Origin: Cercis canadensis
Taxonomy: Eukaryota; Streptophyta; Magnoliopsida; Fabales; Fabaceae
Assembly (NCBI GenBank): GCA_003255065.1
Contig: QAOA01006013.1
Location: 984,885-1,048,884 of the forward strand
Length of the DNA stretch: 64,000 bases
Direction: 5' to 3'
Within the stretch, counting starts at the first letter, position 1; each line of letters opens with the position of its first letter. Below, in pieces: positions 33,948-48,900 of this stretch. The position numbers were made by a program, and so were the translations under genes. The notes under the pieces were generated by a model that saw nothing but the letters and a program-made list of their open reading frames with translations, was not told the DNA's origin and made no database searches.

Positions 33948-34450
33948 CAAAAAAAAATGTTTAAATGTGATGCAAGTCTCTTGACGAATTTCGAATCTAA
34001 GTCTTTATAATTTTTTTTTCTTCTTTTGAGATCTTTATAATTTAAAATTTTTTTAATTGAGTTTCTGTCATTACCCAAAGTTATAAATTCGTTAGTTTAG
34101 TTCTTACATGACAAACAACTTGTCTATGTAACAATAAAAAAAAATTGATATGACGTCAAAGTGACACATAAATTGTCAAAATAAAGAGAGAAGAGAATAA
34201 GAGAAAATATGATTTTGTGATAATTTTTGTGCCACTTTAGTGTCACATCAATTTCTTTTATTATTACATAGACAAATCATTTGATATATGAGCATTAAAC
34301 TAACAAATTTATAATTTAAGATGATAGTAAAGACCTAATTAAAAANAAAAATTTCAAATTATAAGAACAAAAAAAATTTTATAAGGATCTGATTCAAAAT
34401 TCATTTAAACAATAAAGACTTACACTATATTTAAACAAAAAAAAAATATT
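33948..34450. mobile_element. MITE-like element, imperfect long inverted repeat
   Basis: Left arm about 33948-34175 and right arm about 34215-34450 are imperfect reverse complements. Shared blocks include TAAATTCGTTAGTTTA, TTGTCTATGTAACAATAAAA and ATTGATATGACGTCAAAGTG, with corresponding text on the other arm. No coding capacity. Ends are approximate and no target duplication could be fixed. An N lies within the right arm at 34346. Confidence 0.6.
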
Positions 34451-35845
34451 ATGTAACAACAACCAAACACAAGTAGCCTCTCTATATAACTTAATTTGAA
34501 ATAAAAATCTACAATTAAAAAGTGTTTCACTTTAAGCTATTTACAACTATGGAATCTATTTTCTTATTGTTTACAAATTATGAAGTACTATTACATGAAA
34601 TGTTTTTGGCATATAGTTATCAAATATTTTAACTAAATATTATTTTCAGAAAAGTAAGTTACACAAGACATCTACAACTAGTAGTTATACTCCGCAAAGC
34701 TAAAATACTACTTAACAATCATATAATAAAAATACTACTTAATAACTATCTAATTAGTTTACACTTGATATTAGAATACACATTAAATACAGATAAGTGC
34801 ACATACTACTACTATTACTAGTAGTAGTTAGCTCCAATGATGATTTTTACTGTTTGTTCGCAGTTAGCTCTTTTGATTGTTGTATTTTTCCTATGATTTG
34901 TCGTTAAGCTGTTTGTAGAATGTTTCGTTTATCTGTAATAAATATTAAAGACAGATATGTACATTTTAATTAAAAAATATTTTAATCATAATTGATCAAG
35001 CACCTTATTTACACACTTACTTTCAGCGAGGTGCATTCACGAGCGTATTTTCTTGTACTTTGAGAAATTTTCCCAAAAAAAAATGAAAAAGAGTCTCTTC
35101 TTTTTTAATTTTTCCAACCTCTTTTTTTTTTCCCAGGCATTCAATATAGGCTCCATCTATGCTGCGTAGCATTAATAATACCCATGGGAAGGATTATGTG
35201 GCACAATCACAACCGTTCAAACCGCCACTTAGGCAAAATTTATGCATCCTTAATAGTGACCTGCAACCTGTTGGGCAGGTGCTTGGAGAACAGCCAAATT
35301 AAGCACTGTAGAGTTCGAAAATTGCAAAGATCTGAAATTTGGCCGATTGTGAAGGGGAGTCATCAAGTTGGGAAAAAAGGTAGGGGCTGGGCTGTCTGCG
35401 AGGGGAAGTCTTGGAGTTCCAAAGGCTCTGGCTGCTTCCTGTGGCTGAGACAAAATTCTGTTGGGCGGCTGAGATCAACAGGCTCGACATTTCAAAAGGG
35501 TTGGAGATAGGGAAATTCTGTGGGCGACGATTGAAAGAGGTTTAAGGAAGGAGTTAACCACTACATTCGGTTGATTTTGTCATAGTATAGTCACTACTAA
35601 TATCACTTAATTTCTTGACAGTTTGGTCCCATCTCCTCATAATCTTCGTCCCATGCTGTGGGGAACTTACTTCATATAGATTTAATATTGATTTTGTTGG
35701 TCATTTTTTTTGTTTCGAATAGTTTTTTTTTGCTGCGAAAATTCATTAACCGGAGGAGAAAAATGAAAATACATGATGCTCACACACTTAAAAAGAGGGG
35801 AGCAAGAAGGGAAAAAAGAACTACGCCACCCTACATTGTTCCAAG
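34451..35845. other. Intergenic, no gene seen
   Basis: AT-rich. An open frame of 108 codons at 35184-35510 on the plus strand has no recognisable protein character. Confidence 0.45.
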
Positions 35846-36240
35846 CTCATTGTGAGCAGTCATGAGCCAACGAATTGTTTTCCCTGGGGATCCAAGAGTC
35901 TACTCTTGATATCTTCCACTAGAGGTCTGATTTCCCAAGAGCACTCTGACTTGTCATTTATAGCTTCCACGGCAATTTTACTATAACTCTCTATCTCGAC
36001 CTCTCTGTAGTCTTGGAGGCCTGCTATGTCCATTGCTAAAAGAATGCCTCTAGTTTCAGCTTCCAGTGTCGAGCTAATCGCTCGCTTTTCACACCAGCAA
36101 CCAAGGCAATAACCACCCAAGTTGATCTATGTATTTTAATAGCAGCATCCACATTGAGTTTAGTACCCATACCTTCAGGGGGTTTCCATGCAGTTTCGAT
36201 AATCTTCGTTGAGAGGGCATCTGAGCCCAATCGTGGCCCA
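35846..36240 (-). pseudogene. RNase H-like relic of a retroelement
   Basis: Two minus-strand frames hold the plant RNase H-like domain (RVT_3) found at the end of LINE polyproteins. The first frame has WKPPEGMGTKLNVDAAIKI, and the second, after a frameshift around 36080, has EAETRGILLAMDIAGLQDYREVEIES and the later I-E-S-Y...A-V-E-A-I segment. The catalytic D-E-D pattern can partly be traced (D in NVDAA, E in EAE). There is no reverse transcriptase beside it, so this is an old 3' fragment. Confidence 0.65.
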
Positions 36241-39200
36241 GCTACTGATCTCTCCCTCTAAGTTCAAACGTCTCAATGATATCCTTCTTTTTTAAGTGCG
36301 TGGGTCCCACAAGTAAAAAAAAGGTCCAAATCGTAATTTAGAATTTTATTTTAGGCAAATTAAAATTAAAACTCACTTGACTCAGACCCACTATATTCGG
36401 TTGACCCATTTTATGAAGCGGTTCTCACGCGTTACGTGTCAGATCACTATTCGGTACTGTTACTACCCATCGATGTACATTTCGATCGATGCCTTCAATA
36501 TAATTTTTGGGTAAAACTGTTTCTAGATCCGAGCCCATACAGTTGTTGGACCCAAAACCCAACGGATTCCCGCATTGCCCAACCGAGCGAACACCATATC
36601 CACGTGCAGTCATGTTATTCTTAATTTCTTATAAGAACCCAGTTAGTTTCAATGTAAAAAATTAAACTGAAAAAGTATATCATCAAATCAAGTAGAACAA
36701 AAAAAGTGTATAATCAAATCAAATTAAAAAAGTTGACCAGGAAACAAACATTACAGAATTATACATTGTAATTACAACTTGCAAGTTACAATCATGATGA
36801 TGTCCTAACTATGAGCCCCACTGAGTAAAGGAGCTCATAAACTTTTTTGGTGGTATTCTTGGTTTAATGATATTCCATGCTAACCTTTTCTCCGGGGGTT
36901 TTAAATATACAGCTGAATTTTTTGTCATATTTTATTGTAATTTAATATATCAAGTCAGATGGTATGATAATAAATTATTTAATTAATATATTTATAACAT
37001 TCTTGATATGTATTCATAATGAAACTTGCTATTTAATTCAGAAAAAAAAATCGCTAGACGTGCATAAATAGGGTTACTATTTTTGGTAAATTTTATGAGT
37101 TATCATCCAATTTTTACATCTTAGATTGGATTGGATAAAATCCTCTAAACCGCATGATGCATTTTAGATACTAAATTATTTAAAAAGACATTAATGAGGA
37201 TGCCAAGTGAGTAATTATTTTTTAAATAATATAGTATAACTACTTTAACTTTATCAAAATTTACATTATTGATTTTCTTACCAATAAGTATTAACCTGAA
37301 TTTAATTTATAAAATCCTCCTATTTTAGAGGAGGAGAACCATTCATTTATTAATAGATCATCTCGAGAAATTTGTCTTATTCAAATTAGATTAGACATCA
37401 TGTATTATGATTTTTTTGTTACGATTTTAAATTCAAACATAAAATTCATAAACTCTAAGAATATTACTTAATTACAATTATGATTGATAATAGGGAGAAG
37501 ATAAACCAAAAAATTATATTTATGATACCCAATTAGAGAATTTTTAACAAAATATTTAAATTTTAACAAAAGCTTCGATTTATATAATCTTTTATCATTA
37601 GATAGATAAATTAATTTTATTTAGTCGGCCACGAGAAAGAGATAAAAGGGATATCTAGATTTACACAATTAACGTAGTTTTTTTTTTTTCTGACTATTAT
37701 CCTATGAATCTAACACAATCTCCCTGTGCTCCTTCGTACCAAAAATAGTAACTTTTTTATTTTTTATTTTCAGTGCTAAGAAAAGCAAGGTGATTGTTCA
37801 ATTCTTCAAAATTACCAAACGAACCTTTTAGATGATTCTTAATTTTTGCTAAGTCACGGGAACTCAGGAAGAGGGAGTGAATAACCAAATAATATACGGT
37901 AAATCAGGGGACTTAAATGCAAGAACTATGTTTTTGAGAACAAGAAACAATACCGCACGCATGGTTAATTTGTTACAGCTTTGTCATCGTCGCGCGATCC
38001 TTAGCCCTTGGGTCATTGTTCGATGTCCGACCACACCATCTCGCCGAAGTGGGGCCATCGAGCAATCGGACGGTCATCAAAGCGAATACGGAACAAAAGT
38101 AAATCTTCGAGTACAGTTGTAATTTCCCTTCTGTAGTTTATCCTTGAAATGTAAAGACGATCTTGCCCTCAATTGAAAAACACAAACTGAGTCAAAGGAC
38201 CTGCCACAATAAAATCGAAACCCATTTTACGCCCATGGTCACTCTCATCTTTCTCTCTCCCGGAAAAACTCCCTTTCTCTCTCTAAAATTGAAACTCGGG
38301 CAGGAAAAGGAAAACAAGCAGAAAAGAGTTCCGAATTCATCATTGATCAAGGTTAGGAGTTCACTAATTTCTTTTACAGTGTTCCATTTTTCTCCTTCTA
38401 TAACTTGATTTCGTTTTCTTGATTATCCAATTGAAATAAATTTCTGCATCTTACAATAACTTGATTTTAGCTCAGAGCGCGTTGAAATGCCTAATCTTAT
38501 GATCGGGTTACTAAATTTGGGTGACTATTTATGGTTTTTCTTTTCCATTTACCTTTTTCTTTTTTCATAGTTTGCGTATCAGTAATAATTGTGGTCTTCG
38601 ATAGCTCTGGCGAGTTCATCTGTCATCTCTTCTAGGTTTATTTTCGGTGATTGATTATGTAATTATGCGCTTGTGTTTGAATTTTCCTTGGGTACCTTAA
38701 ATTCGATATGCACTATATGCTTTGTCTACTAATTCTGGCAGTGTGCGAAGATTGAGTTTGAACTTCAGTTGGATGTTAATGTTACCATAGAATGATTGTA
38801 AGGAAAGAAACTGGCGAAAGAAGTGAAACTCTAGGTTTTAGAATCAAGTAGTTGAAGAATGAGAGGACTAAGGTTTACCTCATAGGATGATAGAAGATAG
38901 GTTGCAAATTGAGCAGTAAGAGAAACGTCAGAAGATAGGTTGGTTTGTACTAAAATATCATTCAAAAGCTTTCATAATGTTTTTGTAGGTATCAGTTTGC
39001 AAATAAATGTTGAGGTTTTATGTGGTTTGTCTTATTTATTTCTCCGTGTTAAGAATCTTGGAATATACATATCGCTGTGGTCTTATTTGAGCTGCATTTG
39101 CCACATATCTCGCAGTTCAGCCAAAGTCTTGGTTCTTTGAGGCTCAGCACTGTTTTTTAGAATTAGATTGTTTATTTAGAATTTTATTGACTATTGAGAA

Positions 39201-39992
39201 ACCAGACCTTTGTAGTTTTAGGTCAATGAAATTTTCTGTAAATGAGTTTTGCATAGACGTTGGATTGTGCTTTGCTACCCTTATGGAGAATTCTATGCAC
39301 TGCCCTGACTTGTGAAGAGCTCGTGGGTTGTGCCTTATGCATTTGTGTGGCTGACTATTCTTAAAGTTGGTTTAACAACTCATCAACCTTCTTTTAAGAA
39401 GAATACTCATAATCTACATTAATTCAAGCCTTCCTTTTGAAACACTGTTAGAAATGCCCCTTAATAGATTTTCTTAAATGACATTTTTTTCCCTCATGAA
39501 TTAATAGGATCAACTGATAAAATGTTAAATATTCAATTTCAATAAGTGTGGTTTATATATTATTATTTTTCCATTGGCGATAAGGTTTAATTTTGAAGCA
39601 CCTAGATTTGTGCAGATAGAAGTTGGTTTATATGTAATGTTTGAAATTCTTTTCTTGAAAATTCCGTATGTCTGAGTTATTTGCAGTTTTAGGGTTGCAT
39701 AGTTGAGGCATATGGTATACAAGCTGTTCCTTGATCCACAAGAACATAACTTTTAAGTTTTAATTTATAATGGTGGATCTTGATTAAATTCTATAACAAT
39801 TGTGAAGGATGGAGGAAGTTATTCAATTGAGATTGCCACCTTTGCCTCTTGCTAATGTACTTTTAAATATAATATTAATTGCGTGTGGTTCATGCGTGAA
39901 TTGAAGCAAACTATTCAATTTTGCATTTTCTTAATTTTCTCCTGGATATGCTATTTATGCTATGTGATTTATGTACTATGATAGTTTCTGCA
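36241..39992. other. Intergenic plus WDR48-like upstream region
   Basis: No protein gene seen. A CT-rich stretch at about 38240-38290 followed by CAAG|GTTAGG at about 38350 could be a 5' untranslated exon and its donor for the WDR48-like gene, with the leader intron ending just before the start codon at 39993. This is inferred from position and composition only. Confidence 0.4.
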
Positions 39993-42900
39993 ATGCACCG
40001 TGTGGGTAGTGCGGGGAACACAAACAATTCAACTCGGCCTCGTAAAGAAAAGAGATTGACATATGTGTTGAATGATTCTGATGATACAAAGGTGAATTCA
40101 TTTTTACTTTATTATGCTTGTTTGAAGCAGAGCATCTAGAGTCATTGTTGTTTCTTTTAACTTGCATCTTTACCTCTTTAAACTACTTGAGACTGATTGG
40201 CTTGTTCAAAGATAATAAATATGCATGATTTTTCACCTAGTTGGTGGAACATATAATTTATGTTGATGTTATTCTCTATCTTTAAGTATCACTCCCTTTA
40301 AAGATGAGCAAATTTTTTTTTCTTCTGTCTATATACCCACTATTTCAACTTGTAATGAGTCAAAGCATTATCAATAGTTTGTTGTGGTGTTCATCTTCAT
40401 TTTTGTTCCTTTTCTGCAGCATTGTGCAGGCATAAATTGTTTGGCTGTGCTTAAGTCCTCAGTATCTGATGGCTCTGACTATCTCTTCACTGGGAGCCGT
40501 GATGGCACACTAAAACGATGGGCACTGGCTGAGGATGCGCCAACATGCTCTGCTACCTTTGAGTCTCATGTGGATTGGGTAGTCCTTTGGTTTTCATTTA
40601 TTTATTTTTAAAATTTTCTTCTGTTAGGGTGCATTTATTTATGACAGTTGCTTGATGATGTTTCATGATTCATCCTAGGATGGCTACTTAAGTTGTTTTA
40701 GTGTTATTTATTCATGCATATTTTACTTGAATGCCCAACCTGAGTAGTCTGGTCAAAACGTGTGAGAATATGTGAGAATGGAAAAGCTGTTAGCTATTAT
40801 GTGTCTAAAATATGTCTTGTTCTTGGGATGTTCAGGATTTTAATATGTAGGAACTGTATGTGATGTTTGATTGAGATGGGTATTTTATTTTTCTAGTCTT
40901 TCATCTGCAATTGCTGAATTTTCATTTTGTAGAATATTTCATGAAACATCTTTATTTATATGTTGTCTCTGGTCTCTTTTCTTGGAATTGAATTTTATTT
41001 ATCAAGCAAATAATATGTTTAAAAACCTTAGTTCTTGTAGGAAAAAGTAGTCAAAGTGGAGAAGGAAAAAGATTGAGAGCTTATTCATGTGTCGTTTACT
41101 CAAACAAATTTTACATCTGAGATTTGATCGGATACTGGCACTTTGAACATACACAGTCAGATGCTAGTTTCATGGCCACGGAATGCTTTCTCCTGAGGCC
41201 GTCTTTTCACCGTGTTTCCTCCTCTTCCCTTGTTAAAATCCTAATCTGCTAATTTTCTATAAGTCATCTTGATATCTAGTCAATCTTTCATGTTTAAACT
41301 GTCAATATCTAATCCTAAAACAATTATCCAGATTATAAAATATCTCTTTTTAAATTTTCAAACCCCAGTATTATAAGAATTCATTTCTACATGTTATATT
41401 TTCATCCTCATAGAATATGACGACCATACACAGCAATCAATAATCCGTGCATAAGTTGAATTCACTGAAGTTGTTTTTGGTTCTTACAGGTTAATGATGC
41501 TGTGCTTGTGGGTGATAATACACTTGTTTCCTGCTCTTCAGATACAACCCTCAAGGTTTGTTGGTCTTACTTTTAGTTGTTCTAATCAATCCATGCTCTT
41601 CTGCTTTGATACTGTTACTTACTTCATCATTTTTACTCCTCCATTTTTCCTCCCTTATGCATCTGCCTTTGGCTTTTCTCAGACATGGAATGCCTTGTCT
41701 GATGGAACTTGTACTAGGACTCTCCGTCAACACGCTGATTATGTTACTTGCCTTGCAGCAGCAGAAAAAAATGTAATGTGTTATAAACTTCCTGTGCTTT
41801 TTATTAAGTACATAAAGGAAAGGTTCATTTTCCTTCTTTTACATGTTCTACATGGAATCTGATTGATAGATTTTGATTAAATGAAAAATTTGTATCTTTA
41901 TCAAAATCATTTTCTAATCCTTTTATAGTGTCATGCATTTTAGAGCAATATTGTTGCATCTGGTGGCCTTGGCGGGGAGGTTTTTATATGGGATCTTGAA
42001 GCTGCGCTTGCTCCAGTCTTGAAGTGCAATGATGCTACGGATGATGATTGTTCAAATGGTATCAATGGTTCTGGCAACCCACTACCATTGACAAGCTTAC
42101 GTACCATCAGCTCAAGCAACAGTATTGCCATGCACACTACTCAGAGCGGGTACACACCAATTGCTGCCAAAGGCCATAAGGAGTCTGTTTATGCATTAGC
42201 TATGAACGAAGGTGGAACACTTCTTGTTTCTGGTGGCACAGAAAAGGTACAATATGGTATTGGTGTTGACTTTTGTGTTCTGACTTGGTGAGGCTTCTGT
42301 TATTATCTTTAAAATTTTAAGAGGTGATTCAAGCTTAAATTTTTCAGTTAAGTCACAGTATGTTGCCCGTGACCATGGTTTCTTTCTGCTGTCTTATTTT
42401 CCTTAGGTTGTGCGTGTTTGGGACCCAAGATCTGGATCAAAGACTATGAAGCTAAGAGGGCATACAGATAACATTAGGGCTCTGCTTCTGGATTCTACTG
42501 GCAGGTTGGTTGAGCGGACATCTAAGGGTGCATTTGGTTTTATAGTTTTCTGTTTCCATTTTCACTGTAAATGGGAAAGAGGCGGGAAAACATGTTTGGT
42601 TAAGCATAAGAGAGGATGTTTCTTGGGGACATTTTCTAAGATAGGCTGAAAACAGGAACTCAAGGGGGAAAAAAAAAAGGTCTTCCATGTTTTTTCTCCA
42701 AAACATCTCTTGTTCTGCCTTTGTCATTTCTTCTTTCAAACATTGAAATGCTCTTCTTCCTTCTCAGCTGTCCTACCTTCTCTACCTAATGTCGAGGATG
42801 CTTCACTATCAGTATGTCACTAATAGTAAACTGGGTTTGTTGTCAGATGGCAAATAGCCAAAAGACCTTTGTCAACTGTGAGGTTTTGTGTTTGAATTAG

Positions 42901-45900
42901 AGAAGAAATTTTCGTTTGTTGATGACATGATAAATTATTTTTTGGGGGAATATTTTGATGGACCATGCTGCACAACTTGCTTATTTGGTGAATTGGGGTA
43001 AGGTTTTTGATCATGAGTATGAAGTAAACATCTAGAGGAAAGTTTGGTTCTTCTTTTCCTGCAAGTGCTTGGTGGATTTGTTTTCTTCTAATTTTCTCTG
43101 CACTAGGGAGATCAGTTTGTGAATTGGTTAGGCATTTTTTATTTTGCAATTATTCATCAAAGATGCTCTGCCCTTCTCTTTCATGCTGCTGTGAAAGTAT
43201 CACTTCACTGGTGACATATGTACTGGTTTTACTAATAAGAAATGAGGTTAGGCATGTGGAGTTGGCTGCTATCTGTATTGGCCTAGAGACTTCTTGGGAT
43301 GAGAAGTTCAGAAGGACAGTGTTTGACAGATTGAATATGACTATTTGCAATTATTCCTCGAAGATGCTCTTCTCTGTGGACTATGATTCTTTCTCTCCAG
43401 TTCAGCCACAAACAAAAAGGGGAGAGAGAGAAGAGATGAGTGAAGAGTGAAGGTTGAAGATGAAATAGTTGAAAACAATTCTAAAATTTCACCAAGCACA
43501 TTCTCTAGACAATGAAAATTGTTTTCAGAAAATGAAAATAATAATACATTTTTACAGCCAAATGGCATTTCTATACATTTAACACAATATGTAGATAACG
43601 CTGCGCATATAACTAAAACATTTGATCTCTATCCATTGGCAATGTCACATCAGATTGCTATTTAATGGCCAGTAATACAGAGAATGGAATGAAGTCTCTG
43701 TCTTATTCCCCATTGTATACAGCACTGGACCTTTCCATTGGTTAATTTTGTCATATCAAGTATGAAATAATGTTTTATACACTGAGCTGAGATATTTTTA
43801 CATTCATTATTGCAGGTTTTGTTTATCGGGATCTTCTGACTCTATGATAAGGTAATGTGTGTGGACGGTCTTATAAGCATTTCTATTTGGTGTTGCCTGG
43901 TGGACTAATTTTACCATCTNCCCATTGTATACAGCACTGGACCTTTCCATTGGTTAATTTTGTCAGATCAAGTATGAAATAATGTTTTATACACTGAGCT
44001 GAGATATTTTTACATTCATTATTGCAGGTTTTGTTTATCGGGATCTTCTGACTCTATGATAAGGTAATGTGTGTGGACGGTCTTATAAGCATTTCTATTT
44101 GGTGTTGCCTGGTGGACTAATTTTACCATCTTTCCCCATAGACTTTGGGATCTTGGTCAGCAGCGATGTGTGCATTCTTATGCGGTTCATACAGATTCTG
44201 TTTGGGCACTTGCCAGCACCCCGACATTTAGTCATGTTTATAGTGGCGGGAGAGACTTTTCTGTGAGTGCATTTTTCCTTTAAAACTAACTTATTAATAT
44301 ATATTTTTAATTATGAATTGAATTTATGTGACATCTCTTTGCTCCAAAAACTCATCTTATTAATGCCCTATTCTTTTATACCTTCAGTTATACTTGACAG
44401 ATTTGCAAACAAGAGAGAGTCTTTTGCTTTGCACGGGCGAGCATCCCATTCTGCAACTGGCTTTGCATGATGATAGTATATGGGTTGCATCAACAGATTC
44501 TTCTGTTCATAGATGGCCTGCTGAAGGATGTAACCCTCAAAAGATTTTCCAAAGAGGCAATTCGTTTTTAGCAGGAAACTTGTCCTTTTCTAGGGCAAGG
44601 GTGTCACTAGAAGGATCTACCCCTGTATGTATTTTTTTTTTTTTGGGGTAATTAGTTCAACATACTAATTTTTATGTTAATATCATTTAATCTACCAAGT
44701 GGTGTATTGTTTTGGCTACTCATGATAGAAGTTGCACATATACTTGTTAAGAAGAAGCATATTAGTTTATGTTCCCATTGCTGTTTAGGGATGATGACAT
44801 TTCTCATCCAATGATGTTTTTGTTAGGAGATATATGTTCTTTTGGTTCTTTCTATACTTGGGACACTGATAATTTTACATTTTGTTGCCAAAATTACAAT
44901 GTCAATAGGTTCCAGTTTATAAAGAGCCAACCTTTACTATTTCTGGCACCCCAGGAATAGTGCAGCATGAAGTTCTAAATAATAGGAGGCATGTCCTCAC
45001 AAAGGTATTTGTAATTTTTTTGTACGTGTTACTGTGGCAAATTTTTTTCTGTTAATGTTGATATCTATTCTGGTGCTTAATTTGTTAGTCTTTCTGCCCC
45101 TTTTCTGGTGGACTGATGATTGGCTCTCTTTGTAGGATACTGCTGGTTCGGTGAAGCTGTGGGAGATAACTAGAGGTGTTGTGATTGAAGATTACGGAAA
45201 GGTGAGAAGGAATTGTACTTTCCACTGTACTTGGTTAGAATAATAGGATAACTTGTATGGCAGTCTTGTCTGTGGTTAAAATGTGTAGTTTTTGAACTGT
45301 TGAATTTCAGTGGTAGCTAATAAGGCTCCTTTGTGAACTTTGCTTATGCTTTAAATGTCAATTATTTAGGTTTCATTTGAGGAGAAAAAGGAAGAGCTGT
45401 TTGAGATGGTATGATTACTGGTTTACATCATCATCTTTTTTATTATGATTTATACTTGTCTTTTTGGGTACGACAACAGTAACAATTTATAGTAATTTGT
45501 TAGTTCTGATTAGATTTATTTCCTTTCCACACTGCCTCAGGTTAGCATTCCTGCATGGTTTACAGTGGATACAAGGCTTGGAAGTTTGTCTGTTCATTTG
45601 GAGACTCCCCAGTGTTTCTCTGCAGAGATGTATTCAGCTGATCTCAACATTGTTGGCAAGCCTGAAGATGATAAGGTATATAGATCTATGGTCATCAGCA
45701 ATTCACTTGTTCTTTTTTTTCTGTCTTAACTCTTCAAACATTCATACCATATGGATTTTGCTCCATATTTTTTGGCTTGTTATTATTGGTTCCTATAATT
45801 AATAACAAGGTTATACAACTGTTGACATTGTTCATCTTCATGTGTGTGGGAATATTGTTGATCCCTTGCAGTCAATGGCACTTAACCATTTTCCTATCGT

Positions 45901-48900
45901 ACTGGGTTGCTTTGTTCAGTTTAAAATGATGCCTCTGTTATGGTGCTAGTATCATGCATATAGTAATATATATTTTGAAGTTATATTTCTGTGAAGCTGG
46001 CATTGGCTGAGTTTTATTCTGTGCTGCTACAGTTTCCAGAAATAGGAGGTTCCTCCTTTTTTTTTTGGCTTATGATTTTTTTTAACCCTCTAATTCATCC
46101 ATCTCTAATGCATAAAATGGTGTTATTATGAAACTTTACTGTAATTTATTATCAATTATCCAAAATGAAATTCTTACATTTCCCAGCAGCTACTTCTATT
46201 TGGAATAGGCTTTTTGGTGTTTTTGGTGGAACTTGGGTGTCTTCAAAGTCTAGAATGGCTCCTTTCAAATAGTTTGAAGTTTTGGCAGTAAGAAGGAAGG
46301 CAACGCTTTATGGCAGTGCACTATTTTTTGGTGTATTTGGCTAGAGTGAAATGCTCTAATTTTTAAAAAGAAATATCTTTCCTTAGCTTTACTGTGGGAT
46401 AGGATTGTGTTGTTGATCTCTCTCTGGTGCTATGGACGTGGCTTCTTCAGGAGGATTTCCTTCCATTACGCAGAGAGATTGGAGAGCCATTTTATTTTGA
46501 TGTTCATCTTCTGTTTTTGCTGTGTATATCTCATTTGAGGAGGATATCTTTTCCTCTTCTTCCTCTGTATTTTCTTTCTCTCTAATGAATTTCTTCTTTT
46601 AACCAAAAAAAAAAAAAAAAGAGAGAAAAGAAAGAAGGAATGTCTATTTATTTCTATAAGTTTATTGAGGGCAATTAATGAATCTTCCTGTAACTTTGCA
46701 GGTTAATTTAGCTCGAGAAACCCTTAAAGGGCTCTTGGCTCAATGTTTGGTGAAACGAAAACAAAGAATGGGATTTCAAGCTCCTGCTAATGGGGAAGTG
46801 TTATCAGGAAAGGATATTACTAGTAGAAGTCTTGCCCATTCAAGAATTGAGGTTGATGGTAGTACCGAGAATGATGCTGTGGTTTATCCTCCGTTTGAAT
46901 TTTCAGTTGTTTCCCCTCCTTCCATTATTACTGAGGGCACTCATGGAGGTCCATGGAGGAAAAAAATTACTGATTTAGATGGAACTGAGGATGAGAAAGA
47001 ATTTCCCTGGTGGTGTCTGGACTGTGTATTGAATAATCGCTTGCCTCCAAGAGAAAATACCAAGTAACATTTTGTCTTCCTTTGCAGTTTTTTCATTTCT
47101 AAGTAGTTGCAATGAAGAAACCATGCCCATGACAATGAGCAACATTAACAAATCTTGTTAATGTAGCATAGTTGCATGTTTCCATGTTGAATATATATAT
47201 ATATTTATGTATCTTGGGTATGTTCTGGTGTCATATTTGCTATTATCCTTGTTTTCTTGATGAGAACTTGTTTCTAGAGAGTCATATGCTGGAGCATCAC
47301 ATAGCTATTACAACATTAATAGCTTGCTATATGTTTAAGAAGTCTTACCTTTTCTCAGTTGAGGGGTACTGTTGCTTGGTGTCGTGTATTGGCACAGTAT
47401 TTCTTTTTGGTACCTTTTGACAGTTATTGTCATAAGCATTGATTATTTTACTAAACTTTGAAAGCAATATAATAGCAATTTTATCGTTCTTGAAATCTTC
47501 ATGATTGCTGGTTAATGGTTTTAGACCAATTTTAATTCTCTTTAACATAGATTCTTTGTGATATTCTCTGCAGATGCAGTTTCTATTTGCATCCATGCGA
47601 AGGTTCGACTGTCCAGATCCTCACACAAGGGAAACTAAGTGCTCCACGTATTTTGAGAATTCATAAAGTAAGTTTTGTTATTTACAGTAATTGAAAATTG
47701 GGGAATAATTGTTTTATGGCTCAAAAGGAAGTTATGCTCTCTCTGAAGAGGCTGTGTTTGAGCCCCTTCCTTGTTTCCACAAGTAACCATATATATATAT
47801 ATATATATCAAAAAAGAAATGCTCTCTAGAAAGAGAACAGCATGCAGCACTTGCATCCATGAAGCAGTGAATCACTGGCATTAAGTTGCTAGAGAATATA
47901 CTTGACCTATTCCATTTGTGGATAACTAGCAATCACAGTTTGCTTTGCTTATGGCATTGTTTTTCTTCTCCTACAGATTTTATTTCCTTCTTTAGGAATA
48001 CATGGTCTCCTGAAATAGTACATGAGTTATCACTAAAGAACGGAGTCTTCTTTCATCCTTTCTTCTGATTCTACCCATTTTATTCTGTTTTAAACGAATA
48101 TGCTTTAACTTGGTCATTTATTTAAATATTGTGGGGGACCATTAGACTTATCAGCCTTATGTACTTATTGACATTCATTCTGAGGCCAATAGGTTAAGCT
48201 TTGATGGTCAGCTAATCTCTATAACATGCAAAACTCTGGTTTTTGGTCCTGTATTTATTATGTTCCATTTCCTATTTATATTATTTTATTCTCAAAACAA
48301 CTTCTGTGGGAGGAAGCAGCGAAAGAAAACAGTAATTTAGCATCCTGATCTGGAGAATAAACTGAAGCACAGGGAACACATGAATGGTTGATGAAAGCAG
48401 GAACTTTCTAGTTGTTGTGACAAAAAACTTAAATCTTTTTTTGTTGGTTTGCTTCTATCTTGATTGTTTTTGTATTTTGAATAAATTTCACAGCACGTTA
48501 GCTTGGCAGAAGTATTGTTCTGTATGAATGTTATCGGCCTTATGTACTTATTGACATTCATTCTGAGGCCAATAGGTTTTGATGGTCAGCTAATCTCTAT
48601 AACATGCAAAACTCTGGTTTTTGGTCCTGTATTTATTACGTTCCATTTCCTATTTATATTATTTTGTTCTCAAAACAACTTCTGTGGGAGGAAGCAACGA
48701 AAGAAAACAGTAATTTAGCATCCTGATCTGGAAACTAAACTGAAGCACAGGGAACACATGAATGGTTGATGAAAGCAGGAACTTTCTAGTTGTTGTGACA
48801 AAAAACTTTAATCTTTTTTTGTTGGTTTGCTTCTATCTTGATTGTTTTTGTATTTTGAATAAATTTCACAGCACATTAGCTTGGCAGAAGTATTGTTCTG

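Noticed and set aside
35184-35510. 108-codon frame on the plus strand with opposing frames
   Set aside because: No recognisable domain, no splice partners and no codon pattern distinct from random sequence.
37877-38408. Two 81-codon plus-strand frames before the WDR48-like gene
   Set aside because: They lie in the promoter and leader region and have no protein character.
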